Source of the DNA: Psychrobacter sp. Pi2-52
Lineage (GTDB): Bacteria; Pseudomonadota; Gammaproteobacteria; Pseudomonadales; Moraxellaceae
Assembly (NCBI RefSeq): GCF_904846705.1
Contig: NZ_CAJHBS010000016.1
Coordinates: 1 to 64,000, forward strand
DNA: 64,000 nucleotides
Direction of reading: 5' to 3'
Position 1 is the first letter of the stretch, and each line of letters begins with the position of its first letter. The notes under the pieces were generated by a model that was given only the letters and a program-made list of their open reading frames with translations, searched no databases and was not told the DNA's origin. A program made the translations under genes and the position numbers. Of the stretch, positions 17,524-26,668 are shown in pieces.

Positions 17524-17991
17524 TTATTCAAGCTCATCAATCAACTGTTTCATTTCATCAATTTCACGTTTTTGAGCTTTTATAATATCATCAGCAAGCT
17601 GTTGCACACGCGGATCTTCAATATCAGCGCGACTACTGGTGAGAATGGCAATCGAGTGATGCGGTATCATCGCCTGCATCCAATCGACTTGATCGACAGT
17701 CCCTTGAGATCTAACGCCCCAAATACCAACTACAAACATCAATACACTTAGACCATAGATCATCAAATTGACCTTGGTCTTCTTATACATATTGGTCATA
17801 AATGCCAACATGACGACTGCCATACCGGCACCCATGTATAGCGCCATATAAGCTCGGGTTTCACTAAAATAAATGTGATCCCACTGGTAGGTATTGAAGT
17901 ACATCATGATATACATGATGACAGTCGATGTCAGAATCATTAAGGTAAATTTTACATAAGGGTTCATATTTTTTTGCTTAGCAGCTTCCAT
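17524..17991 (-). CDS. DUF305-family membrane protein, last gene of the copper island
   Basis: A 155-residue inner-membrane protein. Three hydrophobic segments occupy the first two thirds. The C-terminal soluble part has WMQAMIPHHSIAILTSSRADIEDPRVQQLA, the DUF305 signature with the conserved His pair (MIPHH). Such proteins recur beside copper-resistance genes and are thought to bind or move copper in the periplasm, without a proven mechanism. It lies about 45 bp downstream of copB on the same strand, consistent with one transcript. Confidence 0.85.
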   Translation of the reverse strand: MEAAKQKNMNPYVKFTLMILTSTVIMYIMMYFNTYQWDHIYFSETRAYMALYMGAGMAVVMLAFMTNMYKKTKVNLMIYGLSVLMFVVGIWGVRSQGTVDQVDWMQAMIPHHSIAILTSSRADIEDPRVQQLADDIIKAQKREIDEMKQLIDELE

Positions 17992-18034
17992 GATATGACC
18001 TCCATTGTTTTGTTAAATTAAAATGGGTAGACAG

Positions 18035-19075
18035 TTAAAACCAGAATTTAACCCCCGCAGTCAAACTACTGCTATCAACTGATTCATTTTCTTGACGTCG
18101 TTGGCCACGAGCCTTGCCAAGCGCTGTCTCATAACTAACACCTACATAAGGAGCTAGCTGGCGACTGAATGTCTCGTAAGTCAGCCTGACCTCAGTTTCC
18201 ATCTCATTAAAGCCTTTGGTAATACCATTATCATGGTCATCTTTACTAAAGGCAGTCAGTCCAACCTCCGGTATGACTACCCAATGCTGATCCAAACGCC
18301 ATTCGTACTCTGCGCCCAGATCAAGACGAAGTTGACCATCGGTATATAAGTAGGCTCTCGCATCCGTTTCTATAAAATAAGGCGCGGTACCGACAATACC
18401 TGCCATTACGGCAGCGTTGTCGTTTTCAGTATCGTAAGCGACACCAGCTTCACCATTCCAGAAAATGCTCAGTGGTTTCCAATAAGCAAGGGAGCTCAAG
18501 CTGTCTATTTCTTTATCATCTTTAGTCTGAGCACTACCTTCCGTGCGTAGCCTGATACGATTACTGTCAGTACCATACCAACCCGTCGCCTCGAAGTTGA
18601 TTTGATCTTCATCAAACTGATAGCCCAAGTCGTCTACTGACACTCCCCATAATGGCATGCTGCCCATCATCATTGGCTTACCATACTGCCCGTAGGGAAC
18701 CCCATTTGAATAGTCTGGACTGCGAGCATCGGCTGGTGGCTGCCCACCTTGCATACCAGACATATCCATACTGCCATGCTCCATGCCCGACATATCCATG
18801 CCGCTATGATCCATATCAGACATATCGCCCGACATATCCATACCACTATGATCCATATCAGACATATCACCTGACATATCCATGCCACTGTGATCCATAT
18901 CAGACATATCGCCCGACATGTCCATACCACTGTGATCCATATCAGACATATCACCTGACATATCCATGCCGCTATGATCCATATCAGACATCTCAGCAGC
19001 TGTTGCAAAAGAGGATGTGAGCAAGACTAGCGATGACAAACCAATGAATGGCAGATTTTTCTTAGATATTTTCAT
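18035..19075 (-). CDS. copB: Copper resistance outer-membrane protein CopB
   Basis: A 346-residue exported protein of the CopB/PcoB family. The start at 19075 gives a clean signal peptide (KISKKNLPFIGLSSLVLL, cleavage near ATAA-E). A Met/His/Asp tract of five 14-residue repeats of the pattern MSDMDHSGMDMSGD (residues about 29-97) follows, then MEHGSMDMSG. The C-terminal half is a beta-barrel, with GWYGTDSNRIRLRTEG, YEWRLDQHWVVIPEVGL and a final aromatic residue (KFWF). The repeats are likely copper-binding. The frame is open upstream of 19075 into the multicopper oxidase gene, but that start would lose the signal peptide. Preceding gene ends 25 bp upstream; clearly cotranscribed. Confidence 0.93.
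   Translation of the reverse strand: MKISKKNLPFIGLSSLVLLTSSFATAAEMSDMDHSGMDMSGDMSDMDHSGMDMSGDMSDMDHSGMDMSGDMSDMDHSGMDMSGDMSDMDHSGMDMSGMEHGSMDMSGMQGGQPPADARSPDYSNGVPYGQYGKPMMMGSMPLWGVSVDDLGYQFDEDQINFEATGWYGTDSNRIRLRTEGSAQTKDDKEIDSLSSLAYWKPLSIFWNGEAGVAYDTENDNAAVMAGIVGTAPYFIETDARAYLYTDGQLRLDLGAEYEWRLDQHWVVIPEVGLTAFSKDDHDNGITKGFNEMETEVRLTYETFSRQLAPYVGVSYETALGKARGQRRQENESVDSSSLTAGVKFWF
18785..18991 (-). repeat. 42-bp tandem repeat inside copB
   Basis: Five consecutive in-frame copies of a 42-bp unit (the last lacking one codon) encode the Met/His/Asp-rich copper-binding tract. The copies are nearly identical, differing mainly at silent positions such as TCACCTGACATATC versus TCGCCCGACAT. Unit length is a multiple of three, so copy-number changes would keep the frame. 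Confidence 0.9.
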
Positions 19076-19100
19076 AATAAGCCTCATATTTGAAGGTTTG

Positions 19101-20801
19101 TTAAACAACGGCAACTTCTCGGAACATACCAGCTTCCATGTGATAAAGCAGATGGCAATGCCACGCCCATCGCCCAAATTCACCCGTCACATCAAAGCTA
19201 ATCTTTTGCGCAGGTTGCACCACAATCGTATGTTTGCGTACCTGAAAGTCTCCAGATGGCGTGCGCAAATCACTCCACATACCATGCAGGTGCATCGGAT
19301 GATTCATCATCGTGTCATTGACTAAGGTAATACGTACGCGCTCGTTAGGCTTAATATTGACAGGGGTTGCATCCTTAAACATGACTCCATCTAAGGCCCA
19401 AATATAGCGTTCCATGTTACCCGTTAAATGTAGCTCGATCTCTCGGGTAGGCTTACGCTGCTCTGCAAATATGGCCTCATCGACAGAGTGCAGCTGACTA
19501 TAATTCAGCACCTCTCGATTGATATTGCGCAGATTAATACCGGGATCATCGAGGTTCATACGTGGACTATCGACACGCATATCAGATTTGAAGTCATACT
19601 CGGTCTTAGCATGCTTTGCTTTATAGCCTTTATCACCCATCGCACCCATCATATCGGCCATGGTCAACCATTCGATCTTATCCATAGCAGGTATTGCAGC
19701 ACGAGCGCCTTTTTTGGTTGCAAGCGTGGTCGCGACATAGCCTGAACGATCAATGTTTTGGGCAAATATGGTATGTGCATCTTGAGTAGGCGTGACAATG
19801 ACGTCATAAGTCTCAGCCACGCCAATGCGGAAATCATCAATCGCAACGGGTGCGACGTCAATACCATCTGTTGCTACCACAGTCATTTTGAGACCCGGTA
19901 TACGCACATCAAATATCGTCTGTGCTGAGGCGTTGATAAAGCGTAGTTTGACGGGCTGTCCCGCTTTCACTAGCTGTGTCCAATTGGCGGCTGTGGTCTT
20001 ACCGTTCATCAGATACGTAAAAGTCTTCTCACCAGATAGATCGGTGAAATCCGTCGGCATCATGCGCATCTGATTCCACATTTTGCGCTTATCAAACGCA
20101 GTTTTCATATCTGTTGCGGCAATATCAGACAATAGTTTTTTGAAATCCGGCAAATGATAGTTATCAAAATCAGCGCGCTGTTTGAGCAACTTCAAGAGAT
20201 TGTGCGGATCGCGGTGCGTCCAATCACTCAGCACGATTACATGGTCTTCCTCGATTGGATGACGCTCACGGCCTTTGGGTTCAATGACGATAGCACCAAG
20301 CATACCGGTTTGCTCTTGGAAACCACTGTGTGAGTGATACCAATAGGTGCCTGATTGTTTAAGTTTGAATTTATAGGTAAAGGTGCTATTTGCAGGAATA
20401 CCATCGAAACTGATACCTGGTACGCCATCCATCTCAAAAGGTACGAGCAAGCCATGCCAATGGATAGAGGTTGACTCATTCATCTGGTTATGAACACGAA
20501 TGGTTACTGTATCGCCTTCACGCATCTTTAGCGTTGGCGCTGGCAGCGAGTCATTAATCAGCGTCGCCATACTCGACTTGCCATTAACAGTAACGAGCTT
20601 CTTGCTGACATACAGCTCAAACTCATTACCGGTTAGGATAGGTACGATATGGTCAGATTTATCACTGTTGACGGCTACATTCTGCTGGCCTTTACCGAGC
20701 GCACTATTGGCAATAGACGGTAGGGTGGACAGCATGGATGCCCCTAACAAGGTAGAAGATCCTGTCAAAAAACGCCTGCGGTTAAGCATAGTTTTGTTCA
20801 T
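19101..20801 (-). CDS. copA: Periplasmic multicopper oxidase of the CopA/PcoA copper-resistance family
   Basis: A 566-residue oxidase that converts periplasmic Cu(I) to less harmful Cu(II). A Tat signal is visible (RRRFLTG at residues 8-14). The four copper-binding segments are present in order: HWHGLLVPFEMDGVPG, YWYHSHSGFQEQTG, HPMHLHGMW and the C-terminal WAWHCHLLYHMEAGM. Between them lies a Met-containing stretch (MADMMGAMGDKGYK) typical of CopA oxidases. The name copA is used for this oxidase in the Pseudomonas nomenclature and is distinct from the ATPase at 8442. Fourth gene of the leftward island. Confidence 0.95.
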   Translation of the reverse strand: MNKTMLNRRRFLTGSSTLLGASMLSTLPSIANSALGKGQQNVAVNSDKSDHIVPILTGNEFELYVSKKLVTVNGKSSMATLINDSLPAPTLKMREGDTVTIRVHNQMNESTSIHWHGLLVPFEMDGVPGISFDGIPANSTFTYKFKLKQSGTYWYHSHSGFQEQTGMLGAIVIEPKGRERHPIEEDHVIVLSDWTHRDPHNLLKLLKQRADFDNYHLPDFKKLLSDIAATDMKTAFDKRKMWNQMRMMPTDFTDLSGEKTFTYLMNGKTTAANWTQLVKAGQPVKLRFINASAQTIFDVRIPGLKMTVVATDGIDVAPVAIDDFRIGVAETYDVIVTPTQDAHTIFAQNIDRSGYVATTLATKKGARAAIPAMDKIEWLTMADMMGAMGDKGYKAKHAKTEYDFKSDMRVDSPRMNLDDPGINLRNINREVLNYSQLHSVDEAIFAEQRKPTREIELHLTGNMERYIWALDGVMFKDATPVNIKPNERVRITLVNDTMMNHPMHLHGMWSDLRTPSGDFQVRKHTIVVQPAQKISFDVTGEFGRWAWHCHLLYHMEAGMFREVAVV

Positions 20802-20918
20802 AATAATTCACCTGATTTATATCCATAAAGTGAGAGTTGAGTCTGTATTTATCAGCTAAGTCTATGACTTTGGTCACTTATTAATAGAGCTGGATAAGCG
20901 ATTTAAACGACAACCAAG

Positions 20919-21542
20919 CTAGATTTGCTGCTGCGGTGTGTCAATAGTTGCATAAATAGCTGTTGAGCCATCTTTATTAAGCTGCATCACTTTATATGGC
21001 ATAAATTTATCTTGGTATTCCATACCTGGGCTACCGACTGGCATGCTCGGTACGGCAAGACCGATCGCATCACTTGGCGGGTTTTTTAGGAACTGCGCCA
21101 TATACTTAGCAGGGACATGACCTTCAAATACGTAGCCATCAGTAGTGACGGTGGTATGGCAAGAGCGCATTTGCTGCGGTACGCTGTATCGCTCTTTAAA
21201 CAAGGACACGTCTTCGACATTCTGTGCGGTTGCGTTTAGGCCATGACCTTCGGCATAACCGACCCATTCTTTACAGCAGCCACAATTGGCATCTTTATAG
21301 ACGGTGGCTGAGATGTTTTTTAGGATAGTTGATTGGGTATCTGAAGGAGCGCTGACTGGCATTATTTCAGCTGTTGGTTGCTCCGTGTGCGTAGCAACAG
21401 TTGGCTCAGTCGCTGGTGTTGAGTCAGCAGCAGCGGAGTTAGGTTGACTACAAGCGGCAATCGTTAACGATAACGGCAATACCACGATCGCCGAGAGCAC
21501 ACAGCCAGATATCAGATTATGTTCATTAATAAATCTATTCAT
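20919..21542 (-). CDS. DUF411-family metal-binding lipoprotein
   Basis: A 207-residue predicted lipoprotein. The N-terminus ends in a lipobox-like TIAAC, followed by a Pro/Ala/Thr-rich linker. The DUF411 domain starts at ISATVYKDANCGCCKEWVGYAEGHG, with the CGCC cysteine cluster, and continues through RSCHTTVTTDGYVFEGHVPAKYMAQF and VPSMPVGSPGME. DUF411 proteins occur in copper, silver and cation-efflux operons and probably bind metal, with no proven mechanism. Between the cytochrome and oxidase genes, about 115-155 bp from each. Confidence 0.88.
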   Translation of the reverse strand: MNRFINEHNLISGCVLSAIVVLPLSLTIAACSQPNSAAADSTPATEPTVATHTEQPTAEIMPVSAPSDTQSTILKNISATVYKDANCGCCKEWVGYAEGHGLNATAQNVEDVSLFKERYSVPQQMRSCHTTVTTDGYVFEGHVPAKYMAQFLKNPPSDAIGLAVPSMPVGSPGMEYQDKFMPYKVMQLNKDGSTAIYATIDTPQQQI

Positions 21543-21697
21543 AAAACCACTCCCGAGCGTCTGTCTGACGATTAAATATTATAAAAATTAGAGCCACATC
21601 ACTGGATAAAATAGCACTGGACAAAATAGTGCTAGCAAAGCTTAAAACTCAAATCGCAAAAAGCAGCACTATTGAGCACTGCATTTTGTACAAAAAA

Positions 21698-22291
21698 TCA
21701 ATGTTGCATGCCGGATCCATCACCTGACATATCCATCTCACCATCAAATGACATATCCAACATACTATCGTCTAACCGAGTCGTTAGCATGGTGTACTGG
21801 TTTTCATTTAAGTCAGGTAACGATCTAATAAAAGCAACCATCGCCCATATTCTGTCATCATCGTGAGTAGCGCCCCAAGCGGGCATGCCAGACGCCATAA
21901 TGCCATGTTTAATCGCCCAAAAGCTTTGTCTGGCACCAGCCTCGTTTTGATAGCGCTTAACGATATCCGCCTCAGTAAAGTTAGGAGGCTTTGGGTACAT
22001 ACCGCTATTTAAATCTGTGCTGTTGACGCCAGGAGACAAATGACAGCCAGCACACATATCTTTGTAATCTGCACCGCCCGAGCTGATCATTTCTGCCTTC
22101 TTTAAATTGGGAACCAAAATATTCTTACTGGCATGTTCAATTGAGCGTGTGCGGGCAGTTTCTAAAAAATCGTAAACCAGCGGACTATGAGCTCGATCAG
22201 CACCGATATTTATCATGCCGCTAGTCACCGTAATAAAAATGCCCACAATAGCGACAAAGACAGTAAAAAGTATTCCTAACAAAAACTTCAT
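21698..22291 (-). CDS. Membrane-anchored c-type cytochrome
   Basis: A 197-residue protein with an N-terminal membrane anchor (about residues 3-25) and a single c-type heme motif CAGCH in MCAGCHLSPGVNSTDL. The distal heme ligand is probably the Met in IMASGMPAWGATHDD. The C-terminal 25 residues are rich in Met and Asp (MLDMSFDGEMDMSGDGSGM), echoing the CopB repeats and suggesting copper binding. Such cytochromes may take electrons from the multicopper oxidase pathway. Second gene of the island, with copy C of the repeat element just upstream. Confidence 0.88.
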   Translation of the reverse strand: MKFLLGILFTVFVAIVGIFITVTSGMINIGADRAHSPLVYDFLETARTRSIEHASKNILVPNLKKAEMISSGGADYKDMCAGCHLSPGVNSTDLNSGMYPKPPNFTEADIVKRYQNEAGARQSFWAIKHGIMASGMPAWGATHDDDRIWAMVAFIRSLPDLNENQYTMLTTRLDDSMLDMSFDGEMDMSGDGSGMQH

Positions 22292-22355
22292 AGGTTTGTC
22301 CTAAAAATCCATTTTATTTAATATCCCATTACTGCTTGATCAGCTTCTCTGACAA

Positions 22356-22462
22356 TATAGTCAAGTCTATATAAATCCGCTACAGCGTCATCCTCGCTAA
22401 GCATACTAATGTATAACTTGCACTCGGTTTCCTTGTATCGAAATTATATTGAACTGACTATA
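22356..22462 (+). repeat. MITE-like repeat, copy C
   Basis: 107 bp from TATAGTCAAGTC to GAACTGACTATA. It is more diverged inside than copies A and B but keeps CTACAGCGT, CCTCGCTAAG, CACTCGGTTTCCTTG and the terminal inverted repeats. Its right end (CTATAGTCAGTTCAATAT on the minus strand) is the closest match to the IS630 end TATAGTCAGTTCAAAAT at 59392. It sits inside the copper island, between the small Met/His gene and the cytochrome gene, so it is likely transcribed with them. Confidence 0.78.
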
Positions 22463-22485
22463 GTATTGAACTTATAAATTGATAT

Positions 22486-22782
22486 TTAAGAATCGCTATC
22501 GCTGCTCACACAGTGCTTTTGGTACATCGCTTTCATTTTGCTCATGTTAGCCATCATGGCTTTCATAGCAGGATCATTCATATCCATTTTGCTATGATCC
22601 ATTTTTTGCATCATCTGCATATGCTTTTGCATTTTCTCACAGTTCATTTGGTCTTTTTCAGCGTGCATTTTGGGATCGTGTGCCAACGCAGAGGTTGAAA
22701 CAACTAAGGCTATAGCAGTTGCTACGATTGATTTAGAAAGTGGCATTGATTTGAGCAGTGGCATTGGTTTGAATAATGACAT
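22486..22782 (-). CDS. Small periplasmic Met/His-rich protein, putative copper binder
   Basis: A 98-residue exported protein. A signal peptide (SIVATAIALVVSTSALA) precedes a mature region dense in Met, His and Lys (MQKHMQMMQKMDHSKMDMND) with two Cys (NCEKM and KHCVS). The pattern fits a periplasmic Cu(I) or Ag(I) chaperone-like peptide, but I cannot name a family. First gene of the leftward island, directly facing the copRS genes across a 195-bp intergenic region with a CopR-like box. The leader repeats KPMPLLKSMPLSKS. Confidence 0.75.
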   Translation of the reverse strand: MSLFKPMPLLKSMPLSKSIVATAIALVVSTSALAHDPKMHAEKDQMNCEKMQKHMQMMQKMDHSKMDMNDPAMKAMMANMSKMKAMYQKHCVSSDSDS

Positions 22783-22882
22783 GGTAAATCCTTATTTAAA
22801 TTGGTATGTAGTCGAAAAGACTTTAAGATATTAAGTTACTTTAAAGCATACTTTAGTGATTCTGACAGAGAGATGACGGTAA

Positions 22883-22900
22883 GATTACAATTCTGTCATC
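22883..22900. promoter_or_regulatory. CusR/CopR-like operator
   Basis: Inverted repeat GATTACA-ATTC-TGTCATC, the ATGACA-N4-TGTCAT architecture known for the E. coli CusR box. It lies between the divergent copper island (first start 22782) and the response regulator gene (22978), so one site could serve both. A further half-site (AGATGAC) is just to the left. Binding is inference. Confidence 0.65.
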
Positions 22901-22977
22901 TTGAGATTTTTTGATGTTCAAAGTGGGGTTATGCTTTACTATGCTAGGTAAGCGTGAAAGGTATATGGGAAGCTATT

Positions 22978-23700
22978 ATGAAAGTGCTGCTGGTAGAAGA
23001 TGAATTGAAGCTTGGCGAGTACATAAAAAAAGGCTTAACGGAAGCTGGGTTTATTGTGGATCATCACATAACAGGTTTAGATGGCTATCATGCATTGATG
23101 ACGGAAGAATTTAGCGTGATACTGATGGATGTCATGCTACCTGATGTTAGTGGCTTTGAGCTAGTGCGCAATTACCGAGCGGCAGGCAAGCATACGCCTG
23201 TGCTCTTTCTAACGGCAAAAGATGACTTAAGTGACAAAATAAAAGGGATTGAAATTGGAGGCGATGATTATTTAACCAAGCCTTTTGCGTTTGCAGAATT
23301 GATCGTCAGAATCAAAAGCTTATTACGACGTGCCAATCAAGCCGATTATCAAAGTACGATTATGCAAATAGCAGATCTTAAAATGGACATTGCTAAGCGC
23401 ACTGTGCATAGAAAAGACAAGGCTATTAAGCTCACGGCAAAAGAGTTCTCATTATTACAGTTTCTATTAGAGCGCCGAGGTGAGGTGCTACCTCGCTCAG
23501 TCATCGCCTCTCAAGTATGGGATATGAATTTTGAAAATGATACCAATGTGATTGATGTGGCGATAAGGCGTCTTCGCATAAAAATAGATGATGAGCATGA
23601 GGCAAAGCTGATTCATACTGTGCGTGGTATGGGGTACCGATTGGAGGCTGTCGATACAGTGCTTGATAATAATCCATCTCACGAAGCTGGCAATATCTAA
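22978..23700 (+). CDS. copR: Two-component response regulator, CopR/CusR type
   Basis: A 240-residue OmpR-family regulator. The receiver domain starts MKVLLVEDELKLGEYI, with the phospho-acceptor Asp51 in ILMDVMLPD and the conserved Lys in LTKPFAF. A C-terminal winged-helix domain follows (LTAKEFSLLQFLLERRGEVL, then HTVRGMGYRLE). The start at 22978 is chosen because the receiver domain begins there; an ATG 8 codons earlier is less likely. The sensor kinase gene begins one base after its stop. It probably activates the divergent copper island through the box at 22883. Confidence 0.92.
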   Translation: MKVLLVEDELKLGEYIKKGLTEAGFIVDHHITGLDGYHALMTEEFSVILMDVMLPDVSGFELVRNYRAAGKHTPVLFLTAKDDLSDKIKGIEIGGDDYLTKPFAFAELIVRIKSLLRRANQADYQSTIMQIADLKMDIAKRTVHRKDKAIKLTAKEFSLLQFLLERRGEVLPRSVIASQVWDMNFENDTNVIDVAIRRLRIKIDDEHEAKLIHTVRGMGYRLEAVDTVLDNNPSHEAGNI

Positions 23701-23701
23701 T

Positions 23702-25249
23702 ATGAAATATAGGTTTGATAATCGGCGCTTGCCACTATTATGGCGTACTGTGTTGTTGCTCACGATATTTGTTGTTATATCGCAGGTTATTATTTATATA
23801 TGGATACAACGTTCTGTCAAAGGCCATTTTGAGCAAATGGACGCTGAGATTATGACTCATGCGGCTTTTAACCTACGTAAACGAGTGATAGAACCTAGTA
23901 GCCCTATAACTTCCCAAACCCTACCAAGCTCTCAATATACATTGGATAGTCAACAGCCGCTAAGAGCGGCACCTGACGTAATGCCTGATAGAGATACTTC
24001 TACCGCAGCGATATCAGATGAAGCTGATCATCAGCATTCTTCTTGGCTGGATTACGATCTAAAAACCATTATCGCTAATAAAGAAGGGCAGATACTGTCT
24101 AGTACCCCCAATAACTTTGCTCAAGAGCTAGGGGCAGGGTTTAACCTATTATCACTGAAACAAGATAATGATAAGCAACAGTTTGTGATGAATATCAACA
24201 GCCGATATTATCGAGCAATGGTCATTGAAGACGACAAAATGCTCGCGCTTATCGCATTGCCTATAGATGTGCATCATCAGTATTTATTACAGTTCAATCG
24301 TCAGCTTAGTATGATTTTGTTCGCGATTACCTTGTTGCTCGTCTCAGTAGCGGCATTGGGCGTGTACTGGGGTTTTGCACCTTTGGCGACCATCGTCCAA
24401 AAAATGAAAACAATGAATCCTGACAGATTGGATGACAGAGTCACGGTCAGTGATATGCCGTTAGAGCTGCGACCACTAGCAGAATCTTACAACTCAATGA
24501 TGGCCAAGCTTGAAAGTAATTTTGAATCATTGTCACGGTTTTCAGACAATATCGCCCATGAGCTGCGCACTCCAATCGCGACACTCAGCACGCAAACGCA
24601 AGTCATGTTAAACAAACCGAGAGCTAGTGATGAATACATTGAGCAGCTACACCATCAGCATGACACCTTAGAGCAGCTATCGGCCATGATAAATAATATG
24701 CTGCTGCTAGCAAAAACCCAAAAAGGATTGAGTGACTCGCAAATCAGTCACGTGGATACGGACAGTTTAATCACCAAGCTCGTTGATTACTACGAAATGA
24801 TTGCAGAAGACCGAGGTATCGCTATTGAAACCAAAGGTGAGTTCAGCGCTGTTTTAGGAGATAAAAGTTTATTACAAAGGCTCTTTGCTAATCTGATATC
24901 GAATGCGATTTATTATGCTGCTCAAGATAGCGTTATAACCATTAGTGCAGATAGAGTAAACTCAGATGAGATGGTGGGTACAACAATAAGCAGTCTTCAA
25001 CAATCAAAACAAGCTGTTTTACGAATGACCATCACTAACCAATTAGATGAGCCATTGACACAAAGTGAGGCAGATAAGTTGTTTGAGCGCTTCTATCGAC
25101 ATCATAAAACAATAGATCGCCACACAGGAACAGGTTTGGGTCTATCTATCGTACAGTCTATCGTTGGGGCGCATAACGGTAACGTCAGTATTACTATAAA
25201 AGACGATGATTACTTTCAAGTAAGTGTCGAGTTATTAGCAGAGGTTTAA
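23702..25249 (+). CDS. copS: Sensor histidine kinase, CopS/CusS type
   Basis: A 515-residue inner-membrane sensor. Two membrane helices (about 11-35 and 202-224) bracket a periplasmic sensing domain of roughly 165 residues containing several His (DHQHSSWLDYD). A HAMP segment follows, then the phospho-acceptor His286 in NIAHELRTPIATL, the N-box NLISNAIYYA and the G-box GTGLGLSIV. It starts one base after the copR stop, so the two genes are one operon. Sensing copper is inferred from context; silver is also possible. The periplasmic domain is long and poorly conserved. Confidence 0.92.
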   Translation: MKYRFDNRRLPLLWRTVLLLTIFVVISQVIIYIWIQRSVKGHFEQMDAEIMTHAAFNLRKRVIEPSSPITSQTLPSSQYTLDSQQPLRAAPDVMPDRDTSTAAISDEADHQHSSWLDYDLKTIIANKEGQILSSTPNNFAQELGAGFNLLSLKQDNDKQQFVMNINSRYYRAMVIEDDKMLALIALPIDVHHQYLLQFNRQLSMILFAITLLLVSVAALGVYWGFAPLATIVQKMKTMNPDRLDDRVTVSDMPLELRPLAESYNSMMAKLESNFESLSRFSDNIAHELRTPIATLSTQTQVMLNKPRASDEYIEQLHHQHDTLEQLSAMINNMLLLAKTQKGLSDSQISHVDTDSLITKLVDYYEMIAEDRGIAIETKGEFSAVLGDKSLLQRLFANLISNAIYYAAQDSVITISADRVNSDEMVGTTISSLQQSKQAVLRMTITNQLDEPLTQSEADKLFERFYRHHKTIDRHTGTGLGLSIVQSIVGAHNGNVSITIKDDDYFQVSVELLAEV

Positions 25250-25451
25250 TCTTTTAGTAGTCAACGCTAAATATTCAACCTGAACAGATAGATTTGATAG
25301 GCTATTGCCTTGAAAACGAGCTGATAATGACCAAGTAAATGTATGTCTAGTGCCCAATATAAAGCTAGAGATTATTACAAGGCAATAGGTAGAACAGTAA
25401 GTCGATAACGAACATAATACTTAAAACACAATCATAAAAATCAATTAGGGA

Positions 25452-26585
25452 ATGACTATGCATATCACAGCTAATTTTGATGCAGGCAACATTGACATTA
25501 TTAATGCAGACAACAAAAAAGACATTCAATTAGCGATTCGCCCAGATGTTGGTGGCGAGTTCTTTCAGTGGTTTAACTTTCGTCTGTCAGGTCAAATAGG
25601 AGAGCAGTATGTTCTCAATATTCTGAATGCAGGAGAGGCCTCTTATCTGGAGGGTTGGGAGAACTACCAAGCGGTGGCTTCTTATGATCGTCAGCATTGG
25701 TTCCGTCTGCCAACCTCTTACAAAGATGGCAAGTTGACCATCGTGGCAGAGTTAGAATGCGAAACCATTCAGATTGCTTATTTTGCGCCTTATAGCTATG
25801 AGCGTCATCAAGATTTATTGGCCGCTGTGCAAGTGCATCCGCTAGTGACGTTAGAGCATCTAGGCGAAACGCTTGATAAACGTGACTTGACCCTAGTCAA
25901 AATAGGTGACGGTGCTGCTCACAAGCGCAATATATGGATTACTGCTCGTCAGCATCCAGGTGAGACGATGGCTGAATGGCTCATTGAGGGTTTGTTGTAT
26001 AGCTTGTTAGATAGCGATAATGCGACTGGCAAACAGTTATTGGACAAGGCAAACTTTTATATTGTCCCTAATATGAACCCTGATGGCAGTGTACGTGGAC
26101 ACCTGCGTACTAACGCTGTCGGAACCAATTTAAACCGTGAATGGCAAAGTCCAAGCTTAGACAAAAGCCCTGAAGTGTTTCATGTGATTAATAAAATGGA
26201 AGCGACGGGCGTGGATCTATTTTACGATGTGCATGGCGATGAAGCATTGCCGTATGTATTCCTTGCTGGGTCACAAGGGACGCCAAGCTACAGTGACCGT
26301 CTTGCTGGACTACGTGATAGATTTTCAGAGGTATTAAAGTTAGCCAGTGCTGATTTTCAGTCTGAGATTGGCTATGAGATTGATGCACCAGGTGCTGCCA
26401 ATATGACCGTTGCCACCAATTGGGTAGCAGAGCGTTTTGATTGTCTTGCTAATACGTTAGAGATGCCATTCAAAGACAATGATAATCTACCCGATGAAGA
26501 GATGGGTTGGTCACCCGAGCGTTCTATCAAGTTAGGGGAAGCATCACTGGTAGCAATGCTAGCTGTCGTGGATGATTTACGATAA
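25452..26585 (+). CDS. M14-family zinc carboxypeptidase
   Basis: A 377-residue cytosolic metallopeptidase resembling the cytosolic carboxypeptidase (CCP) branch of M14. An N-terminal beta-sandwich domain (about 1-130) precedes the catalytic domain with the zinc motif HPGE (His168, Glu171), the substrate-binding NMNPDGSVRGHLRTN and NLNREW, and the third zinc ligand in YDVHGDEALPYVF. No signal peptide. AGGGA precedes the ATG by 6 bases. It stands alone between copS and a convergent exporter gene. The natural peptide substrate is not known. Confidence 0.9.
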   Translation: MTMHITANFDAGNIDIINADNKKDIQLAIRPDVGGEFFQWFNFRLSGQIGEQYVLNILNAGEASYLEGWENYQAVASYDRQHWFRLPTSYKDGKLTIVAELECETIQIAYFAPYSYERHQDLLAAVQVHPLVTLEHLGETLDKRDLTLVKIGDGAAHKRNIWITARQHPGETMAEWLIEGLLYSLLDSDNATGKQLLDKANFYIVPNMNPDGSVRGHLRTNAVGTNLNREWQSPSLDKSPEVFHVINKMEATGVDLFYDVHGDEALPYVFLAGSQGTPSYSDRLAGLRDRFSEVLKLASADFQSEIGYEIDAPGAANMTVATNWVAERFDCLANTLEMPFKDNDNLPDEEMGWSPERSIKLGEASLVAMLAVVDDLR

Positions 26586-26610
26586 CTATAGAAAAAAAGC
26601 TGCAGAAAAT

Positions 26611-26668
26611 AAAAAGCTGCTAATGATGGCCGAGTGTTTTAGTAGTCATCGTTAGCAGCTTTTTTTTA
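26611..26668. terminator. Bidirectional terminator between convergent genes
   Basis: AAAAAGCTGCTAATGATG pairs with CATCGTTAGCAGCTTTTT with one mismatch. A and T tracts flank both arms. It ends the peptidase transcript and overlaps the last codons and stop of the leftward exporter gene. Confidence 0.85.

Noticed and set aside
18652..19020. 122-codon plus-strand frame rich in Tyr, Pro and Cys
   Set aside because: It is the antisense shadow of the 42-bp copB repeats, which keep all frames open.
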